A stretch of 64,000 nt of DNA, from the NCBI RefSeq assembly GCF_024721315.2, contig NZ_JANFAK020000002.1, positions 90,740 through 154,739 of the forward strand, given 5' to 3'. Shown in pieces: positions 8,427 through 17,477 of the stretch (the first letter of the stretch is position 1; every line of letters starts with the position of its first letter). This stretch comes from Streptomyces sp. Isolate_45 (lineage in GTDB: Bacteria > Actinomycetota > Actinomycetes > Streptomycetales > Streptomycetaceae). The notes beneath the pieces are model-generated. The model saw only the letters and a list, made by a program, of their open reading frames with translations. It ran no database searches and was not told the origin of the DNA. Both the position numbers and the translations under genes were made by a program.

Positions 8427-8723
8427 TCAGCCCTTGATCGTGGGCACGTTGGGTACGCAGAACAGGCCTTGCAGGTACCGGAAGACGATGTGCTGGCCAT
8501 CGGGACACCAGCCCTGGTTCGGGTCCTTGTCGAACGGGATGCCGTCGTAGACGCCGCGCGTGCAGAACGCCTTGGCGTCACTGTTGTAGCCGCCGAAGAA
8601 GCCGCCGTTCTTGAAGCACTGGTCGGCGGTGACGGTGGTCGGGGTGGCGGCGGAAGCGGTCGCCATGGGTGCGATGGCGAGGGCAGCCCCGAGGGCCATG
8701 GTGGCTGAAATGCGGTGTCGCAT
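8427..8723 (-). CDS. small secreted four-cysteine protein
   Basis: A 98-residue precursor with a Sec signal peptide (MRHRISATMALGAALAIAP, cleavage expected after ATASA near residue 25) and a mature part of about 72 residues with four cysteines (ADQCFKNGG, AFCTRG, GWCPDG, LFCVPN), enough for two disulfides. It is probably a stable extracellular miniprotein. I do not recognise a named family; similar secreted cysteine-containing proteins of unknown role are common in Streptomyces. The ATG at 8721-8723 is chosen because AAGGA sits 7 bases upstream; a further in-frame ATG at 8738 lacks such a site. Its 3' end lies only six bases from the IS701 fragment, so the last residues could have been altered by that insertion. 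Confidence 0.75.
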   Translation of the reverse strand: MRHRISATMALGAALAIAPMATASAATPTTVTADQCFKNGGFFGGYNSDAKAFCTRGVYDGIPFDKDPNQGWCPDGQHIVFRYLQGLFCVPNVPTIKG

Positions 8724-8822
8724 AACCAGATCCTTCATGTGCTGGACAATTCGGCAAAGGCCGCCACTCATGCTTCCCGCCCACCAACCCGCGGACCACA
8801 CGACCCGACCCCTGTTCCGCCC

Positions 8823-9400
8823 CTAAGAACCCCTGAACGTGATCTCCGAGAGCCGCCCATCGCCGGGCCCGGAGGAGCCTGCCGGGTGGCTTCTCCGAAC
8901 GGACGAACGGGCGGGGCGGCGCCCCGGGCCAGGCGCCGTCACCCCATCTTCGCGCCGGGCGACGCCCAGTCCTTCGCGTGCCCGGTCGGATAACACTTCG
9001 GTGGGCGGTACCTCGCCCTGCTCGACGTGGTGTGGGGCTTCGCCGGAGCGGGCGAGGGCGCCGGCAAGGGCGCCCCGGCGGGCGTGGTCGAGTCCGTCAC
9101 GGGGTCGTTCCCCGCGTAGTTCGAGGAGCGAGAGGGAGGCGAGGACCCAGGACGGCGAGGCTGTCGTCACGCAGTTCCGTGGCGGTGTCCTTGGCCTGGG
9201 TCCAGTACCGGCGGGGCGCGGGCGTGGGCGTGGCTGGACACGGGAGAGGCCGGTGGCGAGAGGTCCGATCGTCGCTCCGCCGAAGCGGTCGTCGAGACAG
9301 TACGGCGAGTCCAGGCCGGAGCGTAGATCAGTGACCTTGTCGGTACCGATGCGGGGCCCGTCGAAGGATGCCCACTGCGGTTCAACGCGCCGCGAAGCCG
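8823..9400 (-). pseudogene. decayed regulator-like remnant (TPR-type C-terminus)
   Basis: Minus-strand frames here contain GPRIGTDKVTDLRSGLDSPY and CLDDRFGGATIGPLA, then in a shifted frame YWTQAKDTATELRDDSLAVL and LSLLELRGERPRDGLDHARR. Together these resemble the C-terminal sensor/TPR part of Streptomyces XRE-family transcriptional regulators, in which a (D)xxFGGxxxxP motif precedes TPR-like helices. No N-terminal helix-turn-helix is seen and at least one frameshift is required. The identification is tentative. Confidence 0.3.
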
Positions 9401-9419
9401 TTCCCGGTCCGCCGTGACG

Positions 9420-10559
9420 CTAGTGTCTCCGGAGACCGACCGCCAGCGTCAGTTCGAGGACCCGGTGCGGCGACCCCAGATCGGGAAACAGCTCCCGCAG
9501 TTGCGACATCCGGTACCGGACGGTCTGGGGATGGACGAACAACGCCGCCGCCACCTCGTCCCGCCTGCCCTGGTGCAGCAGCCACGCCCGCAACGTCTCC
9601 TCAAGCCGCCGCGAGGTCGCGTCGGGCAAGGTCCACAGCGGTGCGAGGGCTCGGGTCCGAAGGTCTGCGAACGTGTCCGCGTCGGCGCTCAGTACCAACT
9701 CGGGCAGGTGGTCCTCGGTGTCGCGGATGTCGGGGGATAGGGAGCGCGCGCGTACGGCTCGTGCGTACGAGGCGGACGCACGCGTCCATGGCCGGGCCGG
9801 GCCGACCACGGCGGTGCGGTCGGGCAGCTGCCTCAGGAGGTGTGCTCGGTCGGCATCGGGGACGAGCAGCACGCCGGAGGCGTCCGGCAGATCGTCGAGG
9901 ACGAGGGTGCCCGGATCGAGCGCGCGGTAGGCGGGCCGGGCCTGGGCGGCGGGCAGCAGGACGGCGGTCAGCGAAGTCGGCGGCTGCCACCCGGCCCGTT
10001 GAGCAGCCGTGACGAGCACGTCCGGGCTCGCGCCGGCCAGGAGGTCACGGGCCAGTTGTTCCAGGTGGCGCTCGTGGGCCCGGCCCCGGGCGCCCAGTTC
10101 GTCGGCATGACCCGCGGCGCTCGCGGCGGAGAGCTCGTCGATGTAGGCGAAGGTCAGCTCGGCGAACTTGGCGACCTCGGCGGCGGGCAGGCCCGCGGGT
10201 ACGGCACCTGCGGCCAGGCCTCGCCAGGCCACGCGGGCGCCGACCCGGTAAGCGCTGAGCAGGGCGTCCATCGAACGTCCGTCGCGGACCTCGCCGCGGC
10301 CCAGCTCGTAGGCCGCGGCGCCGGCGTCGCCGCCCGTGGCGTTCCCGCTCGCGAGGTCCAGGTAGAGGCCCAGGGCGGTGCGGACGGCTCGACGGATGGT
10401 GGCGCCCATGCGGCCCGAAAGGGCGTTGGCGTAGGGAGGGACCTCGTCGATGATCGCCTGGACGACCTCGTCGGCGGTGGTCCTCAGCGCGGCCCGAAGC
10501 GCGGTGACCGTCGTCTCATCCAGGACCAGCTCACTGGCCCTTCGGATTGCATGGCTCAC
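9420..10559 (-). CDS. PucR/CdaR-type helix-turn-helix transcriptional regulator
   Basis: A 379-residue regulator. The C-terminal segment LEETLRAWLLHQGRRDEVAA followed by ALFVHPQTVRYRMSQLREL is the PucR C-terminal helix-turn-helix, and the middle part is a degenerate GGDEF-like/GAF-free sensing region typical of the family. The start is taken as GTG 10557-10559, with AGGGA seven bases upstream, rather than the frame extending to 10580. It is divergent from the ferredoxin-reductase/desaturase operon with about 90 bases between, so it most likely controls that operon in response to fatty acid or acyl-CoA status, as PucR-like proteins near lipid genes in other actinomycetes do. An inverted repeat (10600-10615) in the gap is a candidate operator. 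Confidence 0.85.
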   Translation of the reverse strand: MSHAIRRASELVLDETTVTALRAALRTTADEVVQAIIDEVPPYANALSGRMGATIRRAVRTALGLYLDLASGNATGGDAGAAAYELGRGEVRDGRSMDALLSAYRVGARVAWRGLAAGAVPAGLPAAEVAKFAELTFAYIDELSAASAAGHADELGARGRAHERHLEQLARDLLAGASPDVLVTAAQRAGWQPPTSLTAVLLPAAQARPAYRALDPGTLVLDDLPDASGVLLVPDADRAHLLRQLPDRTAVVGPARPWTRASASYARAVRARSLSPDIRDTEDHLPELVLSADADTFADLRTRALAPLWTLPDATSRRLEETLRAWLLHQGRRDEVAAALFVHPQTVRYRMSQLRELFPDLGSPHRVLELTLAVGLRRH

Positions 10560-10599
10560 GTTTTTGTTCCCTGCGAACAATTCAACTGATCAGATTCAC

Positions 10600-10615
10600 G
10601 TCCTACGGACAGGAC
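10600..10615. promoter_or_regulatory. candidate operator in the PucR/desaturase divergent promoter region
   Basis: GTCCT-ACGGAC-AGGAC is an inverted repeat lying 32 bases before the reductase start and about 40 bases before the divergent regulator start. Its position fits a shared operator, but I have only one copy and no consensus to compare. Confidence 0.3.
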
Positions 10616-10646
10616 TTTACCCCCTGAAGCGCATCAAGCTGGGGTC

Positions 10647-11702
10647 ATGACGAGTGCAGCCCTCCGCAGTAGGGCATGGAAACTGCTGGAGATGGTCACG
10701 ACGCCGCTGCTGCCGTCGGACTACCTCGACCTGGTCGTCCCCCTGCGTGCGGGTGCCGACCTGCGGGGGCGCATCGAGGCCGTGCACCCCGAGACGGGTG
10801 ACGCCGCGACCATCGTGATCAGGCCGGGACGGGGTTGGCGCGGCCACACGGCCGGTCAGTACGTGAGGATCGGGGTCGATGTCGACGGGGTGCGCCTGTG
10901 GCGTGCCTACTCGGTCACCTCGCCGACGAACCGCCGGGACGGCCGGATCACGATCACCGTGAAGGCGATCCCGGGCGGCAAGGTCAGCAACCACCTGGTC
11001 CGCAGGGCCCGACCGGGCACGCTGATCCAGCTCGACCAGGCGACCGGTGACTTCGTGCTGCCGGAGACCAAGCCCGCCAAGGCGCTCTACCTGACGGCCG
11101 GCAGCGGCATCACGCCCGTGATGGGAATGCTGCGCGACATCGATCTCGACGACGTCGTCATGGTCCACTGCGCACCACAGCCGCACGACGTGATCTTCCG
11201 CAACGAACTGCACGACCGGGTCGCGGACAAGAAGCTGCGACTCACCGAGGTGCACACCGACACGGACGGCATGCTCGACATCGCCCGTCTCGACGAACTC
11301 GTGCCCGACTGGGCCGAGCGCGAGACCTGGGCGTGCGGGCCCGCGGGCCTGCTCGACGCCGCCGAAGAGCACTGGAGCGGACACGGCGTCCCGGAGCGCC
11401 TGCACACCGAACGCTTCCGCGCCAACGTCGTCGTTGCCGGCGACGGTGGCGAGGTGACGTTCGGCACCACCGGCAAGACCGTCGACGCGGACGCTGCCAC
11501 GCCGTTGCTGGACGTCGGCGAGGAGGCCGGGGTGCTCATGCCGTCCGGGTGCCGCATGGGCATCTGCTTCGGCTGCGTCACGCCGCTCACGGCGGGCGCC
11601 GTCCGCGACCTGCGCACCGGCGAGATCACCGAAGCCGGACCGGGCGTCCTCATCCAGACCTGCGTGTCCGCCGCGGCGGGCCCCTGCGACATCGAACGGT
11701 AG
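10647..11702 (+). CDS. ferredoxin reductase (FAD, NAD(P)H, C-terminal 2Fe-2S)
   Basis: A 351-residue electron-transfer protein. The flavin-binding RAYSVTSP motif is at residues 86-93, the nucleotide-binding GSGITPVMGML at 152-162, and a plant-type 2Fe-2S cluster is formed by Cys302, Cys307, Cys310 and Cys339. It would pass electrons from NAD(P)H to the desaturase encoded seven bases downstream. The same pairing exists in mycobacteria (Rv3230c with DesA3), where the oxidoreductase supplies electrons for stearoyl-CoA delta-9 desaturation. The gene is cytoplasmic with no signal peptide. The operon is divergent from a PucR-type regulator. Confidence 0.9.
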   Translation: MTSAALRSRAWKLLEMVTTPLLPSDYLDLVVPLRAGADLRGRIEAVHPETGDAATIVIRPGRGWRGHTAGQYVRIGVDVDGVRLWRAYSVTSPTNRRDGRITITVKAIPGGKVSNHLVRRARPGTLIQLDQATGDFVLPETKPAKALYLTAGSGITPVMGMLRDIDLDDVVMVHCAPQPHDVIFRNELHDRVADKKLRLTEVHTDTDGMLDIARLDELVPDWAERETWACGPAGLLDAAEEHWSGHGVPERLHTERFRANVVVAGDGGEVTFGTTGKTVDADAATPLLDVGEEAGVLMPSGCRMGICFGCVTPLTAGAVRDLRTGEITEAGPGVLIQTCVSAAAGPCDIER

Positions 11703-11709
11703 GAGCACC

Positions 11710-12828
11710 TTGACCGCCATCGACCCCACCGCCCACCTGACCGCGGAGCAGATCGAGGAGCTCGGCCGCGAGCTGGACGCGATCCGCGACGAGGTGATCG
11801 CCGGCCGCGGCGAGAAGGACGCCGCCTACATCCGCAAGGTCATCTCGGCACAACGCACACTGGAGCTGGTCAGCAGGGGCGTCCTGCTGTTCTCGATCTT
11901 CCCGCCCGCGTGGCTGGTCGGCACCGCCGGACTGTCCGTGGCGAAGATCATGGAGAACATGGAGATCGGCCACAACGTCCTGCACGGTCAGTGGGACTGG
12001 ATGCGGGACCCGAAGATCCACTCCACCACCTGGGACTGGGATCACGTCTCGCCGGCCGAGCAGTGGAAGCACTCGCACAACGAGCTGCACCACACGTACA
12101 CCAACGTGATCGGCAAGGACAACGACCTCGGCTACGGCATCATGCGCGTCGACGAGGACCAGAAGTGGCACCCCTTCCACCTCGGCCAGCCGCTGTGGAA
12201 CTTCATCAACGCCTGCTTCTTCGAGTACGGCATCGCCGCCTACGACCTGGAACTCGGCAAGAACCTGCACAAGCGCCGCCGCAAGAACCCGGAGTTCCGC
12301 GCGCGGGCCAGGGCCGTGGGCCGCAAGATCCGCAAGCAGGTGCTCAAGGACTACGTGATCCACCCGCTGCTGTCGGGCCCGTCCTTCCTCCCCACGCTCG
12401 CCGCCACCTTCACCGCGAACCTGGTCCGCAACCTCTGGACCCACTCGGTGATCATGTGCGGGCACTTCCCCGAAGGCGTGCAGGTCTTCGAGCGCCGGTC
12501 GATCACGGGCGAGACGCGCGGCCAGTGGTACCTGCGCCAGATGATGGGCTCGGCGAACATCAGCGGCAGCAAGGCCCTGCACTTCATGACCGGCAACCTG
12601 TCGCACCAGATCGAGCACCACCTGTTCCCGGACCTACCGAGCAACCGGTATGCCGAGGTCGCGGTGAAGGTGCGGGCGCTGTTCGAGAAGTACGAGCTGC
12701 AGTACGTCACCGGGCCGCTGCCCAAGCAGGTGTACTCCGCGTGGCACAAGGTTTTCCGGCTCTCGCTGCCGAACAAGAAGCCCAAGGCCACGACGCCGGA
12801 CCGCGAGCAGGAGCTCGTCGCGGCCTGA
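11710..12828 (+). CDS. membrane fatty-acid (acyl-CoA) desaturase, DesA3-like
   Basis: A 372-residue membrane di-iron desaturase. The three histidine boxes are H88NVLH92, H123NELHH128 and H299QIEHH304, with hydrophobic segments around residues 56-78 and 220-245. The family introduces a cis double bond, usually delta-9, into long acyl chains to adjust membrane fluidity. The start is TTG at 11710 with AGGAG nine bases upstream. It sits seven bases after the reductase gene and the two certainly form an operon. A strong hairpin (12864-12899) follows, shared with the convergent threonine aldolase gene. Confidence 0.92.
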   Translation: MTAIDPTAHLTAEQIEELGRELDAIRDEVIAGRGEKDAAYIRKVISAQRTLELVSRGVLLFSIFPPAWLVGTAGLSVAKIMENMEIGHNVLHGQWDWMRDPKIHSTTWDWDHVSPAEQWKHSHNELHHTYTNVIGKDNDLGYGIMRVDEDQKWHPFHLGQPLWNFINACFFEYGIAAYDLELGKNLHKRRRKNPEFRARARAVGRKIRKQVLKDYVIHPLLSGPSFLPTLAATFTANLVRNLWTHSVIMCGHFPEGVQVFERRSITGETRGQWYLRQMMGSANISGSKALHFMTGNLSHQIEHHLFPDLPSNRYAEVAVKVRALFEKYELQYVTGPLPKQVYSAWHKVFRLSLPNKKPKATTPDREQELVAA

Positions 12829-12863
12829 CCGAACCGGAACCGGGCGGCCCTCGTGCGTTTCCC

Positions 12864-12899
12864 GCCTGGGGGTCGGGGTGCTCGCCCGCCCCCCCAGGC
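12864..12899. terminator. bidirectional hairpin terminator
   Basis: GCCTGGGGG and CCCCCAGGC pair perfectly around an inner CGGG/CCCG stem, between the convergent desaturase and threonine aldolase genes. There is no U tract, as usual in Streptomyces. Confidence 0.7.
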
Positions 12900-12911
12900 T
12901 TTCGCCGACGG

Positions 12912-14090
12912 CTACTTCGTCTTGCCGTTCCCCAGCGCTTCGAGGGTCTCTTCCATCTCGCGGACCCTACGGCGCAGCCGCACCAGTTCCTCGCGCTCGG
13001 ACGTGGTCAGCGCGCCCGCCGGCCCCTGGCCCCGCTCCGCCGCCAGCTCCTCCGAGATCGCCGCCGCGAACGCGTCCACGTCGTCCTCGGTGGTGTCGAA
13101 GGAGGTCATCCAGCGGACCTCGCCGGCCTGCTCGTCCCAGGTGTAGAAACGGAAGCGCTTCTGGAGACGCTCGGTGACGGCCGGTGGCAGGACGGCGAAT
13201 ATCTGGTTGGCCTGCACCGGGCGGGAGATCTCCAGGCCGGGCAGGTCGCGCACCGCCTCGTACAGCCGCCGGGTCATCGCGTTGGAGCGGTCCGCCGAGC
13301 GCAGCCAGAGGTCGCCGCCGAGCAGCGCCTCGAACTGCACCGACATGAAGCGCATCTTGGAGCCCAGCTGCATGCTCGTCTTGCGCAGGTGGGCCATGCC
13401 GCGCACCGCGTCCTCGTTGAGCACGATCACCGCCTCGCCGAAGAGCAGCCCGTTCTTGGTGCCGCCGAGCGAGAGGACGTCCACGCCGACGTCGGTGGTC
13501 ATCTCGCGCAGGGACGCGCCGAGGGTGGCGGCGGCGTTGGCGAGCCGGGCGCCGTCCAGGTGGACGAGCATGCCGAGGTCGTCCGCGTGGTCGCAGATCG
13601 CACGGATCTCGTCCGGCGTGTAGCAGGTGCCGAGCTCGGTGGACTGGGCGATCGAGACGACCTTGGGCCGGGCCCGGTGCTCGTCCTCGAAGCCCCATGC
13701 CTGGCGGTCGATCAGCTCGGGGGTGAGCTTGCCGTCCCATGTGGGCACCGTCAGGAGCTTGATGCCGGCGACCTTCTCGGGTGCCCCGCCCTCGTCGACG
13801 TTGACGTGGGCCGACTCGGCGCAGACCACGGCATCCCAGCGGTCGAGCATGGTCTGGAGCGCGACCACGTTCGCCCCGGTGCCGTTGAAGACCGGGTACG
13901 TGCGCGCGGTGGGTCCGAAGTGGCCGCGCACCACTTCCTGGAGGCGCTCGGTGTAGACGTCGGCGCCGTAGCTGACCTGGTGGCCGCCGTTGGCCAGTGC
14001 GATCGCCGCAAGGACCTCGGGGTGCACCCCCGCGTAGTTGTCGCTGGCGAAGCCGCGCTCGTCCGGGTCGTGTCGTCGTTGTACGGTCAT
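12912..14090 (-). CDS. ltaE: low-specificity L-threonine aldolase
   Basis: A 392-residue fold-type I PLP enzyme that cleaves L-threonine or L-allo-threonine to glycine and acetaldehyde. The start region FASDNYAGVHPEVL, the substrate loop NGTGANVVALQ, the AHVNVDEGGAPE helix, the HLDGARLANA motif and the PLP lysine K212 in LSLGGTKNGLL all match beta-eliminating/threonine aldolases. ATG 14088-14090 is the likely start; the frame is open further upstream but there overlaps the MFS fragment. The last ~30 residues (SEREELVRLRRRVREMEETL) form an extra coiled coil rich in Glu and Arg that ordinary threonine aldolases lack and that may help oligomerisation. Confidence 0.88.
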   Translation of the reverse strand: MTVQRRHDPDERGFASDNYAGVHPEVLAAIALANGGHQVSYGADVYTERLQEVVRGHFGPTARTYPVFNGTGANVVALQTMLDRWDAVVCAESAHVNVDEGGAPEKVAGIKLLTVPTWDGKLTPELIDRQAWGFEDEHRARPKVVSIAQSTELGTCYTPDEIRAICDHADDLGMLVHLDGARLANAAATLGASLREMTTDVGVDVLSLGGTKNGLLFGEAVIVLNEDAVRGMAHLRKTSMQLGSKMRFMSVQFEALLGGDLWLRSADRSNAMTRRLYEAVRDLPGLEISRPVQANQIFAVLPPAVTERLQKRFRFYTWDEQAGEVRWMTSFDTTEDDVDAFAAAISEELAAERGQGPAGALTTSEREELVRLRRRVREMEETLEALGNGKTK

Positions 14091-14167
14091 GGTGTTCGCT
14101 GCTCGCTCACTTGTTTCGGTCGTAACGGTGTGACAGATGTGGTTCGGACGGGCGCCGGCCGGTCCGC

Positions 14168-14646
14168 TCAGGCCGTCGCCGGCTCCGTCCGCGCGCGGGC
14201 CTTCTCCAGGCCGCGCACCATCGGTGGCGCGGCGAGTCCGAGCAGGGCGAAGAGCGCCGCGAGGACCAGCCAACCGGTCGACGCCGCGCCGACGACCAGG
14301 GAGGTCATCAGCCACGGCCCGGCGAACTGCTGGAACCCGCGCCCCAGGGAGAAAACCGCCTGGTACTCTCCCTGCCGGCCCGCGGGGGCGAGCCCGAAGG
14401 CCAGGCCCCAGCTCGCCGAAGCCTGGTACAGCTCGCCGAGGACGAGCACCAGCGCGCCGCCCAGCAGGGCCGCGCTGTCCAGGAGCGCGCCGTGCCCCCC
14501 GCTCACCGCGAAGACCAGGCAGGACGCCCCCAGCGCCCACCCGGCCCAGCGCAACATACGTGCCGAATCCGCCGGGGTACGCGCGCCCCTGCTGACCGTG
14601 ACCTGGAACAACAGCACCAGGACGGTGTCCAGGATCAGCAGCCCCG
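14168..14646 (-). pseudogene. C-terminal half of an MFS transporter
   Basis: From the deletion point near 14646 the minus-strand frame reads LLILDTVLVLLFQVTVSRG and continues with four to five hydrophobic helices (GWALGASCLVFAVSG, LLGGALVLVLGELYQ, WLVLAALFALLGLAA). This is the second half of a major-facilitator drug-efflux-type protein, with no N-terminal half and no start site. The missing part was removed by a deletion that joined it to the ATP-grasp gene upstream. It cannot be a working transporter. Confidence 0.7.
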
Positions 14647-14880
14647 GTGCAGTTCGAGCGCGGCGGCTTCGAGAGCGGCCTGGTCGTTGGTCTCGACCGT
14701 CAGCACCGAGTCGGCCGCCGCGCGCACGGCGTCGGAGAGCCGGCGGTCGCCGGAGTCGGCGGTGGCGACGACGACCCGCAGTCCCATCTCGGCCGCGACG
14801 CCGATCAGGGTGGCGCCCCCGGAGGAGGCGGGTTCGACCACGAGGACGCGGGCAGGGCGAAGTGCATCTGTGCGCGGCAA
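14638..14880 (-). pseudogene. N-terminal fragment of an ATP-grasp ligase
   Basis: The fragment encodes about 80 residues beginning near MPRTDALRPARVLVVEPASS, followed by GGATLIGVAAEMGLRVVVAT and ADSVLTVETNDQAALEAAAL. This is the Rossmann-like pre-ATP-grasp domain of the carboxylate-amine ligases that often precede an MFS gene in Streptomyces. The ATP-grasp domain itself is gone: after ALELHR the sequence changes frame into the MFS fragment. A TTG start at 14878-14880 with GGGGGA upstream is plausible. Confidence 0.6.
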
Positions 14881-15415
14881 AGCGAAATCCCCCGGGCAGA
14901 GCTGTATGGACCGGACTGGTGATCGCGGCCCTGATGACGATCTTTCTATCCGGGCGCCTTGACCTCGGTCAACGGATTACCGCAAGGAATGTCAGCACGA
15001 GCGCCCCGAGCCGCACATTTTCCGGAACAAGGGCCCTACCACCGCTTGTTCGGCCCCCGGCGGCGACCGAACGCCTCAGTGAAGGTCCTCAGCGGCGAGC
15101 CGCCGCCGGTCCGCTGGACGACCCGGCCCTCGTCGAGGCCCTCCACCGCCGGAGCCTGATCGTCGACGCGGCCCAGCACGGGCCGCGCGTCGAGTTCGCC
15201 GACTCCCTCGACCGGCGCGTCCTGGAAGTGAGGTGTGCGTGGTGCTGCATGCCGGATCGAAACCCTGTGGCAGCGCCGCTGCCCGGCTTCGACCGGGCTT
15301 CCCCCGTCGGGATGACGATGAACGATCCGCTCCACGGCTGAACCCACGGCGGACGCGGCCGGGGTGGCGGGCGTGGCGGCGGGATTTGTACGGGTTGCCG
15401 GGTGATGATCGCGCA
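14881..15415. other. gene-poor stretch with a possible coding remnant
   Basis: The only protein-like signal is a plus-strand stretch around 15110-15235 (DDPALVEALHRRSLIVDAAQ, HGPRVEFADSLDRR), which looks like the end of a lost gene I cannot name. No start, no operon partner and no RNA gene are evident. The right side must contain the promoter of the glyoxalase-like gene. Confidence 0.3.
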
Positions 15416-16051
15416 GTGAGACTTGATCACGTGTCCTACGCGGTGGCCCGCGACAGCTTCGTCTCGACCGTCCAGTGGATCGGATCGGCCCTTGGCGGCG
15501 GGTTCGTCGACGGGGGCGTGCACCCACGATTCGGCACCCGCAATTTCATTCTCCCGCTGAGCGGCGGCACCTTCGTCGAGGTCGTCACCACACTCGACCA
15601 CCCCGCCGCCGACCGCGCACCCTTCGGCCAGGCGGTAGCGCGCCGCGCCGCCGAGGGCGGCGGCTGGCTCGGTTGGGTGGTCTCCGTCGACGACATCGCC
15701 CCGGTCGAGGCCCGCCTCGGCCGCACTTCGGCCGAGGGCCACCGCGTCCGCCCCGACGGTTTCGACCTGAGGTGGAAGCAGATCGGCCTGCTGGAACTGC
15801 TGGAGGACCCACAACTGCCCTACTTCCTCCAGTGGTTGGTCCCCATCGAGGAGCGCCCGAGCGCCGACCCGCGCACCTCCAGCACCATCCACGGGGTCTC
15901 CATCGCCGGCGACGCAGCCTCCATCGCCGAATTCCTCGGCGAACCGGCCGACCACCCCCTCGACCAGATCGACGTCACCTGGGTCGAGGAAGAGGAACCG
16001 GGCCTGGTCACGGTCGAGTTCGCCACCGCCCACGGCCCGGTCACGATCTGA
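15416..16051 (+). CDS. VOC/glyoxalase-like domain protein
   Basis: A 211-residue protein starting VRLDHVSYAVARDSF at GTG 15416. LDHVSYAV is the first strand and first possible metal-site His of the glyoxalase-like (Glyoxalase_3) domain, and GTRNFILPLSGGTFVEVVTT contains the matching Asn and Glu positions. The family includes stand-alone proteins of unknown substrate, common in Streptomyces. No signal peptide is present. Shine-Dalgarno complementarity upstream is weak. It is flanked by pseudogene fragments, so no functional context is available. It reads to a normal length and looks intact. Confidence 0.8.
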   Translation: MRLDHVSYAVARDSFVSTVQWIGSALGGGFVDGGVHPRFGTRNFILPLSGGTFVEVVTTLDHPAADRAPFGQAVARRAAEGGGWLGWVVSVDDIAPVEARLGRTSAEGHRVRPDGFDLRWKQIGLLELLEDPQLPYFLQWLVPIEERPSADPRTSSTIHGVSIAGDAASIAEFLGEPADHPLDQIDVTWVEEEEPGLVTVEFATAHGPVTI

Positions 16052-16089
16052 CGAGGGCCCGACCGCCCCGCGGAAGCGACCGGAGGATC

Positions 16090-16263
16090 ACAGGCTTGTC
16101 GGCCGACGTGCTCCGCGTCCAGGCCCTCGCACTTCATCCGCAGGGTCATGGGGTGGTCGGCCAGGTAGCCCCGGAGGGTCCCGCGCTGTCGCGGCTCGTC
16201 GTCCGGGCCCGCCCATATCGCGGCAGACGGTCGGCCGGCTTCATCGTCGTGCGGCTCAACCAT
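16090..16263 (-). pseudogene. N-terminal fragment of a DinB/DUF664-family protein
   Basis: The minus-strand frame reads MVEPHDDEAG and then QRGTLRGYLADHPMTLRMKC EGLD, matching the first helices of DUF664 DinB-like metalloenzymes (typically ...TL.(G/A)(Y/F)L...R.TL..KCEGLD). Homology ends near 16090 and none of the later metal-ligand histidines is present. It is a truncated relic between two other damaged or orphan genes. Confidence 0.45.
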
Positions 16264-16342
16264 TCATGTGTGCCATGTTCGCCCGTGCGGGCCGGACGTG
16301 CCGCGGGGCTTGCGCGGTTCCTCCGGCGAGGCGCGCCGGCCT

Positions 16343-16894
16343 TCAGGTACGGGAGACGAACCAGTCCTCCTGCGCGCAGGCGCGCCGTGCCTTGCGGGTG
16401 GTCCGCCGCAGGGGCGACAGCGCGTACCCGGCCATCGCGTATCCGGCGCCGGCCGACAGGAGGGCGAGGGCTCCCAGGGCCGGCAGCGAGAACGACATGA
16501 CCGAGTCGCGGGTCTGCTGCCGCTGGTAGGTCAGGCAGGAGTCCATCACGTCGTCCACCCCTCCCGCGTCGGGGCCGGGAACCGGCTGCGGGCAGGCAGT
16601 GTTCCGTACGACGACCGAGGTACCGGCCCCCAGGTCGAGAACCGGTTCGCGCGCGTCGTCAAGGGCTTGCACCGCGAATACGGAGACCGCGGCGAGCAGG
16701 ACCGTCCCGGCCATCATGAACACGCCGCCGTACAGGCAGGTGAGGCGCAGTCGGGTCACCGCTCGCCGGTCCGGCGCGGGCCGCTCGTCCAGGAGGGTCG
16801 CGGCTGCCGTCGCCGCACCGGGGCGGGCGGTCGGCGAGGGGGCGCCGAGGGCGACACCGCGGGTGGTGGCCTTGCTGCGGACTCGGATGGGCAT
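16343..16894 (-). pseudogene. truncated two-component sensor kinase, input half only
   Basis: A frame of about 183 residues with a first membrane helix (YGGVFMMAGTVLLAAVSVFA), an extracytoplasmic loop of about 70 residues containing two cysteines, a second helix (LPALGALALLSAGAGYAMAG) and the first residues of a HAMP linker (YALSPLRRTTRKARRA). In intact sensor kinases this is followed by HAMP, dimerisation and ATPase domains; here translation stops shortly after, so the catalytic half is lost. The start chosen is ATG 16892-16894, with AGGGGA eight bases upstream. No partner response regulator is adjacent; a decayed one lies at 33991 but is probably unrelated. Confidence 0.6.
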
Positions 16895-17168
16895 CGGTAC
16901 TTTCCCCTGACGATGTGACAACCCCCCACTCTCGCCTGACCACCCGTAAGCGGCACGTCAGCTCGGGAAACGCTGGAAGGTTTGCCCGCTTATCATGCTA
17001 TTTGTTCACGTGCCCGTGGGTGGGCGCAGGGGTCGCCCCGTGTCGTTGCCGCGCAGCAGGTTGATCGGCCTGGCAGCCGGGACTCAGAAGACGGGCGAAT
17101 TGCCGATGTCAGCGGGCCCACATACGTTTCGGTTGACCGTCCGGCCGGGTGGCGAGGAGGGGTGAGAC

Positions 17169-17477
17169 ATGAAGTGGGTCGGGGATGAGCGGCTGGCGGC
17201 CGGGCCTGAGGCCACCTGGTACCTGGAGACGGCTTTCACGCCCGGCGCTCACCTGGGCACGGTGTACGACGATCCGACAACGCCCATCGTTGTGACGGGC
17301 ATCGAGGAGGTGACCGCCATGCGTGTACCCAGTGGTCGGGGCGTCTTCCCATGGCCGGGTGTGTCCTACGGGCTGGTATCCGAGGTGTTCGTACCAGCAG
17401 GCGGCCGGGGCCTCGGGGCGTACGGCGAGCATGGCCCGATGGGCGGGGATGCCGTCGAGGGGGCGCCGCTGACGTGA
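17169..17477 (+). CDS. hypothetical protein with a strong ribosome binding site
   Basis: A 102-residue frame, MKWVGDERLAAGPEATWYLE at the start, preceded by GAGGAGGGG seven bases before the ATG, with about 80% GC in third positions. I do not recognise it. It has no signal peptide or membrane helix. The opposite strand of the same DNA reads RPEAPAACWYEHLGYQPVG, which resembles the end of a GNAT acetyltransferase, so one of the two readings is false. I prefer the plus strand because of its start signal. The stretch from 17478 to the GH95 stop holds nothing I can identify. Confidence 0.4.
   Translation: MKWVGDERLAAGPEATWYLETAFTPGAHLGTVYDDPTTPIVVTGIEEVTAMRVPSGRGVFPWPGVSYGLVSEVFVPAGGRGLGAYGEHGPMGGDAVEGAPLT

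Noticed and set aside
11910..15341. A very long open frame of 1143 codons on the plus strand
   Set aside because: It overlaps the desaturase in another frame and runs antisense to the threonine aldolase and MFS fragment; its product is Arg/Pro/Ala-rich shadow sequence typical of GC-rich DNA.
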